Positions 26,147 to 34,247 of a DNA stretch of 64,000 bases are shown here, one piece after another; within the stretch, counting starts at the first letter, position 1, and every line of letters starts with the position of its first letter. Origin of the DNA: Mesorhizobium temperatum (GTDB lineage Bacteria; Pseudomonadota; Alphaproteobacteria; Rhizobiales; Rhizobiaceae); contig NZ_NPKJ01000075.1 of the NCBI RefSeq assembly GCF_002284575.1, positions 186,001 through 250,000 on the forward strand. Direction: 5' to 3'. A program made the translations under genes and the position numbers. The notes under the pieces were generated by a model that saw only the letters and a list, made by a program, of their open reading frames with translations, ran no database searches and was not told the origin of the DNA.

Positions 26147-26983
26147 TCACTTGACCGCGCCCTGTGTCAGCCCTTTCACGATGTAGCGCTGGGCGATGAG
26201 CAGAAGGAGGAGGGCAGGCAGGATCGACAGCGCGGCACTCGCGGCCATCTGGGTGTAGAGGATCTCGAAATCCTGCGCGAACTTGGCGATGGCGACCGGT
26301 ACGGTTGCCGTCTGTTTCATGGTGAGCGTCAACGCGACGGCGAACTCGTTCCAGGAAAAGACGAATGTCAGGATCGCCGTCGCGGCGAGGCCCGGTGCGA
26401 TGATCGGCAGCACGACGTGGCGCAACAGGACCGGCGTCGATGCGCCGTCGAGCAATGCCGCCTCTTCCAGCTCTTTGGGAACGTCCCTCACAAAAACGCT
26501 CATCAGCCAGATCGCCATCGGCAGATTGAGGGTCGTGTGCGCCAGGATCAGCCCGGTGAAGGTGTTATCGAGGCCGACCGTGCGCGCCATCGTGTACCAG
26601 GCGCTGGCGAGAGCGACCGGCGGGATCATGTGGAAGATCAGCGTCCATGCCAGGAAGATGTTTGGTATCCAGCGCGGCCAGCGCATCCGATGGAGCGACC
26701 AGGCGGCAAGTGTCGCGACAACCAGGCACAGGACCGTACTGGTGATGCCGACGATCAGCGAGTTGCGATAGTTTACCAGGAAGTCCGAGGTCTTCGAAAA
26801 CAGGACTTCTCCGAAATTGAAGAACACGGGCGTGAAGAACAGGTCTCCCATCAGCAGCGAGATCTGCGTCCGGAACCCGGCCGCGACCGTCCAGATCACG
26901 GGAACCGCGATGAGCAGCGCAAAGCCGATCAGCACGGCGTGCACCAGGGCGGAACGCAGTCTCTGGACGGCAACGGAACTCAT
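26147..26983 (-). CDS. ABC sugar-type importer permease (MalG-like)
   Basis: A 278-residue permease with six hydrophobic segments. The EAA loop reads EEAALLDGASTPVLLRHVVLP, the contact site for an ATPase. It starts at 26983, overlapping the MalF-like permease stop by ATGA; the longer open frame upstream is a shadow of that gene. With the other permease and the binding protein it forms a carbohydrate-uptake-1-type importer. No ATP-binding gene is in this operon, so an MsmK/UgpC-like ATPase from elsewhere must power it. Confidence 0.93.
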   Translation of the reverse strand: MSSVAVQRLRSALVHAVLIGFALLIAVPVIWTVAAGFRTQISLLMGDLFFTPVFFNFGEVLFSKTSDFLVNYRNSLIVGITSTVLCLVVATLAAWSLHRMRWPRWIPNIFLAWTLIFHMIPPVALASAWYTMARTVGLDNTFTGLILAHTTLNLPMAIWLMSVFVRDVPKELEEAALLDGASTPVLLRHVVLPIIAPGLAATAILTFVFSWNEFAVALTLTMKQTATVPVAIAKFAQDFEILYTQMAASAALSILPALLLLLIAQRYIVKGLTQGAVK

Positions 26984-27921
26984 GCGACGGCATCCGAGCG
27001 CTTGCGGGCCGAGAGCGCCACGACCAGCAGAAGGGAAACGATGAAGATCACCGCGACCGACATGGCGGAGCCGTAACCGATGCGGTCTTCCGTGAAGAAG
27101 CGCTGGTAGAGCGTGAAGCTGACCACCTCGGTCGACGTGCCCGGGCCACCGCTGGTCAGTAGGTAGACTTCGTCGAACACCTTGAACGCGAGCACCAGCC
27201 GAAAGGCGAAGGTCACGATGAGCGTTGGGACTAGCAGCGGCAGCGTGACGAACCGGAACTCCTGCCAGGCAGTCGCTCCGTCTATGCGTGCCGCCTCGAA
27301 CACGTCTTGCGGAAGCGATTCGATGCCCGCCAGAAACAACAGGAAGCAGAACGGCGTCCAGTGCCAGATGTCGACCAGCACCACCGACAGCAGCGCCGTC
27401 TCGCTGGCTCCCAGCCAATCGTGCGGAGCTATGCCGATCAACCCCAGCGTCTGGTTGACCAGGCCGAAGTCGAAGTTGAGCATGAGCTTCCAGATGGCAC
27501 CGATGACGATACCGGGAATCAGGATGGGCAGGATGAAGATCGCGCGATAGAGCACGCGTCCACGCGTGACCTTGCTGCACAGGAGCGCCAGCAGCAGGCC
27601 GAGCACCATCTGGCCGGAGACGGCCGAGAGCGCGAAGACGAAGGTGTTGGACAGGCCGGCGCGGAACAAGGCGTCGGAGGGAAGCGCCGCATAGTGCGCG
27701 AGGCCCGCATTGCTTCGGACCGCTTGTCCACCCGACCACAGGATGTCCTGAAAGCTGCTCACAAACAGATTGGCCAGCGGCAGCGCGGTCAGGAGCACCA
27801 TGAGACCCAGCGCGGGCGAGAAGGTCAGCCATCGCCAGAGCCGGTCATCTCCAAGCGCCGCGCCGCTGGCACGCGATGCTGGCTCGAAGGCTGCTTGGGA
27901 GGGAAGCGACGTTGTGCTCAT
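26980..27921 (-). CDS. ABC sugar-type importer permease (MalF-like)
   Basis: A 313-residue permease with six hydrophobic segments. The EAA loop is FEAARIDGATAWQEFRFVTLP. It is the partner of the MalG-like permease and lies about 110 bases after the binding-protein gene, separated from it by a palindromic repeat. That repeat may shape the usual drop in expression between binding protein and permease, but this is inference. Confidence 0.93.
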   Translation of the reverse strand: MSTTSLPSQAAFEPASRASGAALGDDRLWRWLTFSPALGLMVLLTALPLANLFVSSFQDILWSGGQAVRSNAGLAHYAALPSDALFRAGLSNTFVFALSAVSGQMVLGLLLALLCSKVTRGRVLYRAIFILPILIPGIVIGAIWKLMLNFDFGLVNQTLGLIGIAPHDWLGASETALLSVVLVDIWHWTPFCFLLFLAGIESLPQDVFEAARIDGATAWQEFRFVTLPLLVPTLIVTFAFRLVLAFKVFDEVYLLTSGGPGTSTEVVSFTLYQRFFTEDRIGYGSAMSVAVIFIVSLLLVVALSARKRSDAVA

Positions 27922-27943
27922 GACAAAGGCCCTGCGAAACCTA

Positions 27944-28033
27944 GAGAGCGGTGGACTTTCAAATCATCGGAGTTTCCCAAAACCGGTACCCTGGGTCACG
28001 CCCGAGGGCAGGCTTTTGGGTCCGACGCTCTAG
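27944..28033. repeat. Intergenic palindromic repeat between binding protein and permease genes
   Basis: About 90 bases. The outer ends CTAGAGAGCG and CGCTCTAG are inverted. Inside, CCCAAAA (27976-27982) faces TTTTGGG (28014-28020), with AAACCGGTACCC on the left arm. The right end supplies the TAG stop codon of the binding-protein gene. Related to 10098-10155, 29484-29499 and 52112-52146. Confidence 0.65.
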
Positions 28034-29370
28034 CGCAATGGCTCCAGTTCGCCGGTTTTGTATTTGTACTTCTCCATCACCGCGTGGATATCGTCGGCCA
28101 TGCCGTTCAGGGCATCCACCGGGGTGATTTCACCCGCGACGGCGCGGTTGAGCCCAAGCTCCAGGACCGCGATGACTTCGCTGGCTTCCGGGAACTGGTA
28201 GATGTTTACCGCATGCGGCAGCGAGTCTGCCAGCGGCTTCATCCAGCGGTAGCGGCGCTCTTCGGCAATCGGCTCCTTATAGACCGCGGCATGGGTCGGA
28301 ATGCCGCCGGCCTCCGCGGCGGCCAGCTGCGCCTCCTTCGTCTGGAACCAGCGGAGGAATTCCAATGCGGCGCGCTTGCGGTCGTCGGGCACATTGTGCG
28401 CGATGCCAGCTAGCCAGTGTCCCAGTCCGGGCGCGGTGGGAAGACCCGGCAATGACGGGGTCGGCGCGAACTCGACCTTGTCGACGACCGCGGACTTGTT
28501 CGGGTCGTCCATCTGCGACCAGGCCGCGATGACCATCATGATGTGCGCGGTGTTGCCGGTGACCATGGCCTGGATGACTTCCGCCTGGTCGCTTGCCGCC
28601 GTCTTCGGATGGCCGGCTTCCTTGGCAAGGCGAACATAGTACTCCAGCGCCTCGCGGCCTTCGGCACTGTTCAGCGTGACGGAGTAATCGCTGGCGGATT
28701 GGTCCTTGAAGATGCCGCCGCCGTGACCGTAGAGATACGGATAGAAGTCGTAGGCAACCGTGTGCGGCCCGCGTGCGCCACGCTGCACGATGCCATAGCG
28801 CTCCGGCGGATTGTGGAGCTTGCGTGCATTGGCCTCGAGTTCGGCGAACGTCTTCGGCGCTGACAACCCCGCTTCCTGATAGAGATCGCCGCGATAGTAG
28901 AGCAACGGAATGAGTGGCGACACCGGAACCGACATCAGTTTTCCGTCCGGGGTAACCGTCCTCTTTTCAGCGTTGTAGAAAACGGTGTCGCCGAGCGTAT
29001 ACACGTCCGGATCGAGCTTAAAACCTGGATCGATATCGGTCAGGGGCGAGACGAACCCGCCGGCATACATCTCGGTGAACCATCCCGAGTTCATGATCAG
29101 AATGTCGTACTGACCCTGTGCCGTCCGCACGGAGTTGCGTTGTTTCTCGAGCGAACCGGCAAACGGGTTCACGTCGAGTTCGACGGTGTTGCCGGTCTCG
29201 GATTCATAGAGCTCGACTGTCTTGCGGAAACTCTCGAACCACGGCGACTGGTTGATTACAATCGTGATCGGCACGACGGTCTGCGCCCAAAGCGGCCGGA
29301 TCATGCCTGCGGTCGCGGCAGCGCCGATCCCCACGAGCGCCGTGCGCCGGTTGATTGCGAACTTTGTCAT
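28030..29370 (-). CDS. ABC importer solute-binding protein, Tat-type signal
   Basis: A 446-residue periplasmic binding protein of the sugar (SBP_bac_1) type. The leader NRRTALVGIGAAATAG with cleavage near LWA-QT has a twin-arginine pair, suggesting Tat export of a folded protein. Mature features are VELDVNPFAGSLEKQR and IMNSGWFTEMYAGGFVSPLTD. The start at 29370 has GGGAGG upstream; the longer open frame to 29901 overlaps the LysR gene in shadow. First structural gene of the sulfatase/ABC operon. Its stop codon lies in an intergenic repeat. Confidence 0.92.
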   Translation of the reverse strand: MTKFAINRRTALVGIGAAATAGMIRPLWAQTVVPITIVINQSPWFESFRKTVELYESETGNTVELDVNPFAGSLEKQRNSVRTAQGQYDILIMNSGWFTEMYAGGFVSPLTDIDPGFKLDPDVYTLGDTVFYNAEKRTVTPDGKLMSVPVSPLIPLLYYRGDLYQEAGLSAPKTFAELEANARKLHNPPERYGIVQRGARGPHTVAYDFYPYLYGHGGGIFKDQSASDYSVTLNSAEGREALEYYVRLAKEAGHPKTAASDQAEVIQAMVTGNTAHIMMVIAAWSQMDDPNKSAVVDKVEFAPTPSLPGLPTAPGLGHWLAGIAHNVPDDRKRAALEFLRWFQTKEAQLAAAEAGGIPTHAAVYKEPIAEERRYRWMKPLADSLPHAVNIYQFPEASEVIAVLELGLNRAVAGEITPVDALNGMADDIHAVMEKYKYKTGELEPLR

Positions 29371-29483
29371 CGGTACCTCCCTTGGACGGCCTCCACCGTC
29401 GGCAGCAAGATGGCCACAAAAGAAGCATTCCGACAAATGAATAGATCGACCAGAATCATGCCATTTTGGCATGGTGCACGTGT

Positions 29484-29499
29484 GGGTCCGATGCTCTAG
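29484..29499. repeat. Half of the TCCGATGCTCTAG intergenic repeat at the LysR stop
   Basis: GGGTCCGATGCTCTAG matches the right end of the 27944-28033 element (GGGTCCGACGCTCTAG) with one difference and again supplies the stop codon, here of the LysR gene. A full palindromic partner is not obvious in 29371-29483. Confidence 0.5.
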
Positions 29500-30410
29500 T
29501 TGGTCGGCTCGCGCGCGCAAATCTCGATCAGTTCGTCGATAATTGCTTGCGCTGCCGGGGACAGCCATGAGTCCTTGCGGGTGATGATGCCGGCATTGCG
29601 CATGGCCGCCACCTCGGGAACATCGAGGATGACGACGCCGGTCGCTTCGGGGGTCTTCAGCGTGGTCGTCACCGTGAAGGTCAGCGCATCGGAAAAGCGC
29701 ACCATCTGCAGCAGGAAAGCCATCGATTTGGTCTCGACGACGGCATTTGGCGGCGCGAGATCCTTGGAAATGAAGACAGACCGGAATCTTTGGTGCGCGC
29801 GCGTCGCTTCTGGCGGCATGGCCCATGGAAATCGGAGCAGGTCCGGCAGCGAGAGCTTGGGCCGGCCTTGCAGTTCGTGACCAGCCCGGCAGCAGACGCA
29901 CAGACGGTCGGATGTGAGCGGGCGTAGCTTGAGGTCGCGGACTTCGTCCTTGGGAGGAAGCTCGGCGATCACCATGTCCAGTTCGCCGCGACGCAATGAG
30001 CGCAGGAGCGCATCGTCATAGCCACCCTCGACATTGACTTTGATCGAAGGGTTCTTGCCGGTGGCGATGGCCACGGCGCGCGGCAGGTGCCGACGCAGCC
30101 ATGCGGGGCCGGCGCCGATCAGCACGGTGCCGTATTTCCCGCCGCGCAGGCTCTCGATCTCGCTTTTGGCGTCACCGAACTGGACGCGGATCGCTTCGGC
30201 ATGACGCAACAGGCTTTGGCCGTAAGGGGTAAGGTCGACGCCGCGTGGCATTCGTTCAAACAACGAAACGCCGAGTTCCAGCTCCAAAGAGCGGATCGTC
30301 TTTGTCAGCGTCGGTTGTGACACGCCAAGTTTTGCGGCGGCAACGGTTACGCTCTTATGGGCCGCAACCGTCAGAAAGTACTCCAATTGTCGGATGTTCA
30401 AGGAATTCAC
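29496..30410 (-). CDS. LysR family transcriptional regulator
   Basis: A 304-residue regulator with an N-terminal helix-turn-helix (residues about 5-65, VTVAAAKLGVSQPTLTKTIRSLE) and a LysR substrate-binding domain. It lies upstream of, and is co-directional with, the sulfatase/ABC operon, with 125 bases between, so it probably controls that operon. Its effector would be the imported compound or a product. The ATG at 30410 lacks a strong Shine-Dalgarno. Confidence 0.92.
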   Translation of the reverse strand: MNSLNIRQLEYFLTVAAHKSVTVAAAKLGVSQPTLTKTIRSLELELGVSLFERMPRGVDLTPYGQSLLRHAEAIRVQFGDAKSEIESLRGGKYGTVLIGAGPAWLRRHLPRAVAIATGKNPSIKVNVEGGYDDALLRSLRRGELDMVIAELPPKDEVRDLKLRPLTSDRLCVCCRAGHELQGRPKLSLPDLLRFPWAMPPEATRAHQRFRSVFISKDLAPPNAVVETKSMAFLLQMVRFSDALTFTVTTTLKTPEATGVVILDVPEVAAMRNAGIITRKDSWLSPAAQAIIDELIEICAREPTN

Positions 30411-30537
30411 CTACGAGCCAGGGGACCAGTTCATCATTCCTGATCAATGCATGTCGCTCAAGCGGGTCACTCGGAGGCAATCCCCGGCCCGTTACCCAAG
30501 AACAGAGCCTAGTGAAGGATGGCGCCTGAAACACAAA

Positions 30538-30556
30538 ACCCGCCTCGGCGGCGGGT
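30538..30556 (-). terminator. Candidate Rho-independent terminator
   Basis: ACCCGCC and GGCGGGT pair over a five-base loop, followed on the minus strand by TTTTGTGT. It lies 144 bases beyond the stop of the DUF6064 gene, so it would end that operon. The rest of 30411-30699 shows nothing I recognise. Confidence 0.5.
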
Positions 30557-30699
30557 CGTCGGCGCAAATCAGCACCATGCTCAAATCACTAGCATAGATG
30601 CCGCCACAAAGCAAGTTGAATCTACCCACGGTTGAAATCACCAACGGTGATCGCGAGCTCGCGTTTCTTGCCGGAGCAGATGCCAAACGCCACTTCGCG

Positions 30700-31365
30700 T
30701 CATCGGGCAATGCGGCGCAGGGCCAGGGCAGCGACAGTGGTGCCCGCTGCCAGAAGCGGCAGCCAGGCTTGCGGATCGCCCATGGCATGGAGCGTCAGGC
30801 CGCTGAGTAGCAGCCACAGCAGCGGGATCGCAAACAGCAGCGGCACAAGCCCGCCGCTCGCCGCAAGCAGGACGCCGAGCGCTACGATCGCCGTCGGGTC
30901 CGGCGCGATGCCGAAGACCTCGGCGCTCGACCATGGCCGCCCGAAGAGTAGCGGCAGGAGGGGATAAACGACGAGGCCAACGACCGCGATCGGCAGCCCG
31001 AGCCGCCCTGCGATGTCCCGCCGGTCGAAGGCGAGGCCGCCGCGCGCGGCACCGCCGATCGCCAGCAGCAGCGCCTGCAGGCCGAAGGCCGGCGCGACGT
31101 AGGCGATCGCCCAGTTGATCGCGGCATAGCGGCTCCACAGGAAGGACCAGCCGACGAAGGCAAAGAGCGCGGCGAGAATGAACGCAACCCAGAGACCATG
31201 GCCAGGCGGCCGCCCCAGCACGAGCAGGACGATGGCGAGGCCGGCGGCGAGCGTCAGGAGATGCAGCGGCCAGGAGGCGGCATTATTCAATTCGAACAGG
31301 CGCCAGTAGACGCGTGGCGAGAAGAGCAGGAAATCTTCCAGCCGGTAGGTCCACCATTCCGACAT
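30700..31365 (-). CDS. DUF6064-like membrane protein
   Basis: A 221-residue membrane protein with about seven hydrophobic segments. It begins SEWWTYRLEDFLLFSPRVYW, and the RYAAINWAIAYVAPAF segment is typical of proteins annotated DUF6064. Its ATG directly follows the stop of the aldo/keto reductase gene with no spacer, so the two are an operon. No enzymatic motif is visible. Function unknown. Confidence 0.82.
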   Translation of the reverse strand: MSEWWTYRLEDFLLFSPRVYWRLFELNNAASWPLHLLTLAAGLAIVLLVLGRPPGHGLWVAFILAALFAFVGWSFLWSRYAAINWAIAYVAPAFGLQALLLAIGGAARGGLAFDRRDIAGRLGLPIAVVGLVVYPLLPLLFGRPWSSAEVFGIAPDPTAIVALGVLLAASGGLVPLLFAIPLLWLLLSGLTLHAMGDPQAWLPLLAAGTTVAALALRRIAR

Positions 31366-32283
31366 TTAGAGGTCCCGGACGTAGGCCGCCATCCGATCAC
31401 GCATGGATGCGTCGGGGAGGGGACCGGTCGCCGCCATCACGTTCTCGCGCACATGGTCGACGCGGGTGGTGGCGGGGATGGCGACGGTGACGGAGGGATG
31501 CGAGAGAATGAACTTCAAAATGAACTGCGCCCAGGTCCCGGCACCGATCTCGGCCGCCCAAGCCGGCAGCGTCTCGCCTTGGAGCTGGCGCGTCAGCGCG
31601 CCTTGGCGAAACGGCCGGTTGACGATGACGGCCATCCCGCGCTCGGCCGCCAGCGGAAGGAGCCGTTCCTCCGCCTCGCGGTCGACGACGTTATAGGTGA
31701 ACTGCACGAAGTCGAGCGGATGCGCGCGCATGATTTGTTCGAACAGGTCGTGCCGTCGTCCTTCGGACGTCGTGATGCCGACATAGCGGATCCGCCCGTC
31801 TGCCTTCATGGCGAACAAGGTTTCGAGATGGGTCTCCCAGGTGACGAGGTTATGGACCTGAACGAGGTCGAAGCGCGGCACACCCCAGAAGCGGCGCGAC
31901 TGCTCGATCTGCGCGGGTCCGTCGGCGGCGGAGGAGGTCCAGACCTTCTCGGCGGAAAACAGCGCTTCGGGCCGGCCGAGCTTCTCGAGGCCATAGCCGA
32001 TCACGGGCTGCGAAGAGCCGTACATGGGCGAGGAATCGATCATGCGGCCGCCTGCCGCAAAGAAGGCCGCGATCACCTCGGCGCATTCGTCGCGCAGCAC
32101 CGGATCGTCGCCGACATTGAAGGTGATCCAGGTGCCCAGCCCCACTGCGGGAAGCATCTCTCCCGAGGAGGGCACGGCCCGCATCACCGGCGCAGGCGGC
32201 GCGCCGGGCGCGGTTCCCGGCAACACCAGAGCCGCTCCGGAAGCGGCGGCAGCCTTCACGAATGTCCTGCGGGTGATGATCAT
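31366..32283 (-). CDS. Exported aldo/keto reductase (Tat leader)
   Basis: A 305-residue protein. A twin-arginine leader (ITRRTFVKAAAASGAALVLP) is followed by a proline-rich spacer and a TIM-barrel aldo/keto reductase domain: GLGTWITFNVG, MIDSSPMYGSSQ with the catalytic Asp-Tyr pair, and YVGITTSEGR. An NAD(P)H-using fold exported to the periplasm is unusual, but Tat-exported members are known in this family. The start at 32283 was chosen because it gives the intact leader. Substrate unknown. Confidence 0.9.
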   Translation of the reverse strand: MIITRRTFVKAAAASGAALVLPGTAPGAPPAPVMRAVPSSGEMLPAVGLGTWITFNVGDDPVLRDECAEVIAAFFAAGGRMIDSSPMYGSSQPVIGYGLEKLGRPEALFSAEKVWTSSAADGPAQIEQSRRFWGVPRFDLVQVHNLVTWETHLETLFAMKADGRIRYVGITTSEGRRHDLFEQIMRAHPLDFVQFTYNVVDREAEERLLPLAAERGMAVIVNRPFRQGALTRQLQGETLPAWAAEIGAGTWAQFILKFILSHPSVTVAIPATTRVDHVRENVMAATGPLPDASMRDRMAAYVRDL

Positions 32284-32467
32284 CGTCTGCCATCCCTGTA
32301 CTCCCGACTCCTTGTACTCCCGATCACAAGAATGGTTCCGGGCGACCGGCCTTCGCATGGCTGATCGGCGGGGAGTGCGGTCGGTCTCTGGCGACTGTTC
32401 GGAATATAGAACGTCTGCCTGAAATGGGAACGAACGGTGCAGGCCTGGGTTGCGCCAGCCAGTCCGA

Positions 32468-32971
32468 TTACCTGGAAATGGCTCCTGTTCTGACTTGATG
32501 GCGCTGGCGGGCATATGCCACGCAGCCGTCTACCGTGCTGACGCAGAGCGCATCGCGGTGGTTCGGCGTGTTGTTGTCGCCGGCGTAGGCAACCTCGGCA
32601 ACACGGCCATCGACCATTCGGATTTGCGTGTTGCAATAGCCGCCGGGATCGACATTGAGCGATCCTCCAACCGTCGGGATCGCACCCACGGCCAAAGTTG
32701 GAATCACGACGTTGAGGTTGCCGCGTTGAACGGTACGCTGATAGGTCCAGATCTGGCTTCCGCCCGCATCAGCGGTAGCAGTCGGAAAGCCGGCGCACAT
32801 TCGAACGTCCGCCTCGCTGAGACCGACCATCTCTTTGCGGGCTGCCGCCGTTGTGGCGTCTTCCTTTGGGAGGTTCGACGTGTCGTCAGGGGCGACGCAG
32901 GACGACACGATGGAACTGCCGGCCAAGAGAACAACAACAAGGTCAAGCGTTCGGATGCGGGAAGATGTCAT
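32468..32971 (-). CDS. Probable lipoprotein
   Basis: A 167-residue protein. A hydrophobic leader ends in IVSSC, a plausible lipobox with Cys25 as the lipid-bearing residue. After a short linker, VGLSEADVRMCAGFPTAT resembles the opening of SmpA/BamE-like small lipoproteins. Four further cysteines in the mature part could form disulfides. It is monocistronic as far as I can see. The BamE resemblance is too slight for a firm family call. Confidence 0.7.
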   Translation of the reverse strand: MTSSRIRTLDLVVVLLAGSSIVSSCVAPDDTSNLPKEDATTAAARKEMVGLSEADVRMCAGFPTATADAGGSQIWTYQRTVQRGNLNVVIPTLAVGAIPTVGGSLNVDPGGYCNTQIRMVDGRVAEVAYAGDNNTPNHRDALCVSTVDGCVAYARQRHQVRTGAISR

Positions 32972-33371
32972 ACCGACTGTGGTGATTTGCGCTGAGCCCC
33001 GAGATCCTAGTTAGGCAAGCAGACAATCGAGTCAACCTGCACCGCATCACGATGTCGTTTGTCGTGCCGCCCGGCCGACCTTGAGCTGACGGCGCCGATG
33101 CGATCGTCGCCGCGATCGAAGCCCAGATGGGCCACGCGCCCGCGCCGCTATCGTGCGCGACGTAAAACGAGGCGCGATGCATCTTTTGCAGCGTCAAGTT
33201 TCCGGAAACCCGGACCTGACGCACGGCGGGCCGGACACCTGCTCATGCCTGCTCCGGGAGCCTCGGCGTTCTGCAATGTAAAATGCGTGCTTTCCTGACA
33301 TCAAGGCTAAACAAATGCTTTTCAGTCACACAAAATGATGAAACAATGAAGTTGAAAATTGGAAAAATTCG
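32972..33371. other. 400-base intergenic region, AT-rich toward its right end
   Basis: No supported gene. Open frames here are short, overlap each other and lack ribosome sites. The last 80 bases before the alpha/beta hydrolase start are much more A/T-rich than the surroundings (for example CACACAAAATGATGAAAC), as expected for a promoter or regulator-binding zone. Confidence 0.5.
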
Positions 33372-34217
33372 ATGCGCAACGTCAGCGGACATGGCAAGCG
33401 CCTGTCCTATTACGATTTCGGCCATACGACGGTGTACGCCTCCCGCTTCGACCAGCGCTTCCCCTATTGTGCCTATGTGCCCGAGGACTATGACGAGGAC
33501 GGCGACAAGACCTATCCGCTGGCGGTGATCGTGCATGGCACCGAACGCGGCATGCTCGCCTACCGGGATGCCTTCGCCGACTTCGCGGAACAGAACGGCG
33601 TGATCGTGCTCGCCCCGCTCTTCCCGGCGAATATCTGTTTTCCGGGCGATCTTTCCTCCTACAAGATGCTGCGCCAGGGCGACCTCCACTACGATGCCGT
33701 GCTGCTCGATATGGTCGAGGAGATGTGCGAGCGCTACCGCATCCGCGGCGACCGCGTGCTGATGTACGGCTTCTCCGGCGGCGGCCATTTCACCCATCGT
33801 TTCCTGTTCCTCCATCCCGAACGTCTGCTGGCTGCATCGATCGGTGCGCCGGGCGTCGTGACCCTGCTCGACTTCGATCACGATTTCTGGGTCGGAGTGC
33901 GCGACTTCGAGAGCGTGTTTGGCAAGAACGTCGACCTCGACGTCATGCGCAAGGTCGCCGTGCAGATGGTGATCGGTGGTGACGATCTCCAAACCTGGGA
34001 GATCGCCATCAAGCCGGAGGATGATTGGTGGATGCCCGGCGCCGATCTCGCCGGCGCGACCCGCAACGACCGGATCAGATCGTTGAAGCACAGCCTGGAG
34101 AGACACGGCGTCGAGGTGCAGCTGGATGTCGTGCCTGGCATCGCTCACAACGATCGCGAGCTCATCGCCAAGGTCAAGGAGTTCTTTGCGCGGACATTGA
34201 ATGCCGCGCCCGCCTGA
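33372..34217 (+). CDS. Alpha/beta hydrolase
   Basis: A 281-residue soluble hydrolase. The nucleophile elbow is GFSGGG with S135; the oxyanion-hole region is VIVHGTERG. An acid in GGDDLQTWE and the histidine of PGIAHNDRE complete a probable triad. No signal peptide is seen. It lies 30 bases before a peptide-type binding-protein gene, so it may hydrolyse the imported ligand, for example an ester, amide or peptide. The ribosome site is a weak GGAAAA. Confidence 0.88.
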   Translation: MRNVSGHGKRLSYYDFGHTTVYASRFDQRFPYCAYVPEDYDEDGDKTYPLAVIVHGTERGMLAYRDAFADFAEQNGVIVLAPLFPANICFPGDLSSYKMLRQGDLHYDAVLLDMVEEMCERYRIRGDRVLMYGFSGGGHFTHRFLFLHPERLLAASIGAPGVVTLLDFDHDFWVGVRDFESVFGKNVDLDVMRKVAVQMVIGGDDLQTWEIAIKPEDDWWMPGADLAGATRNDRIRSLKHSLERHGVEVQLDVVPGIAHNDRELIAKVKEFFARTLNAAPA

Positions 34218-34247
34218 AAAACTGCAGTCAACAAACTGGAGATAAAA

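Noticed and set aside
25118..27076. A 652-codon plus-strand open frame opposite the sulfatase and permease genes
   Set aside because: Antisense to genes with full catalytic and membrane motifs; the product shows no domain and no start signal.
32943..33298. Short open frames on both strands in the 32972-33371 gap
   Set aside because: They overlap each other, lack ribosome sites and show no recognisable protein; probably spacer.
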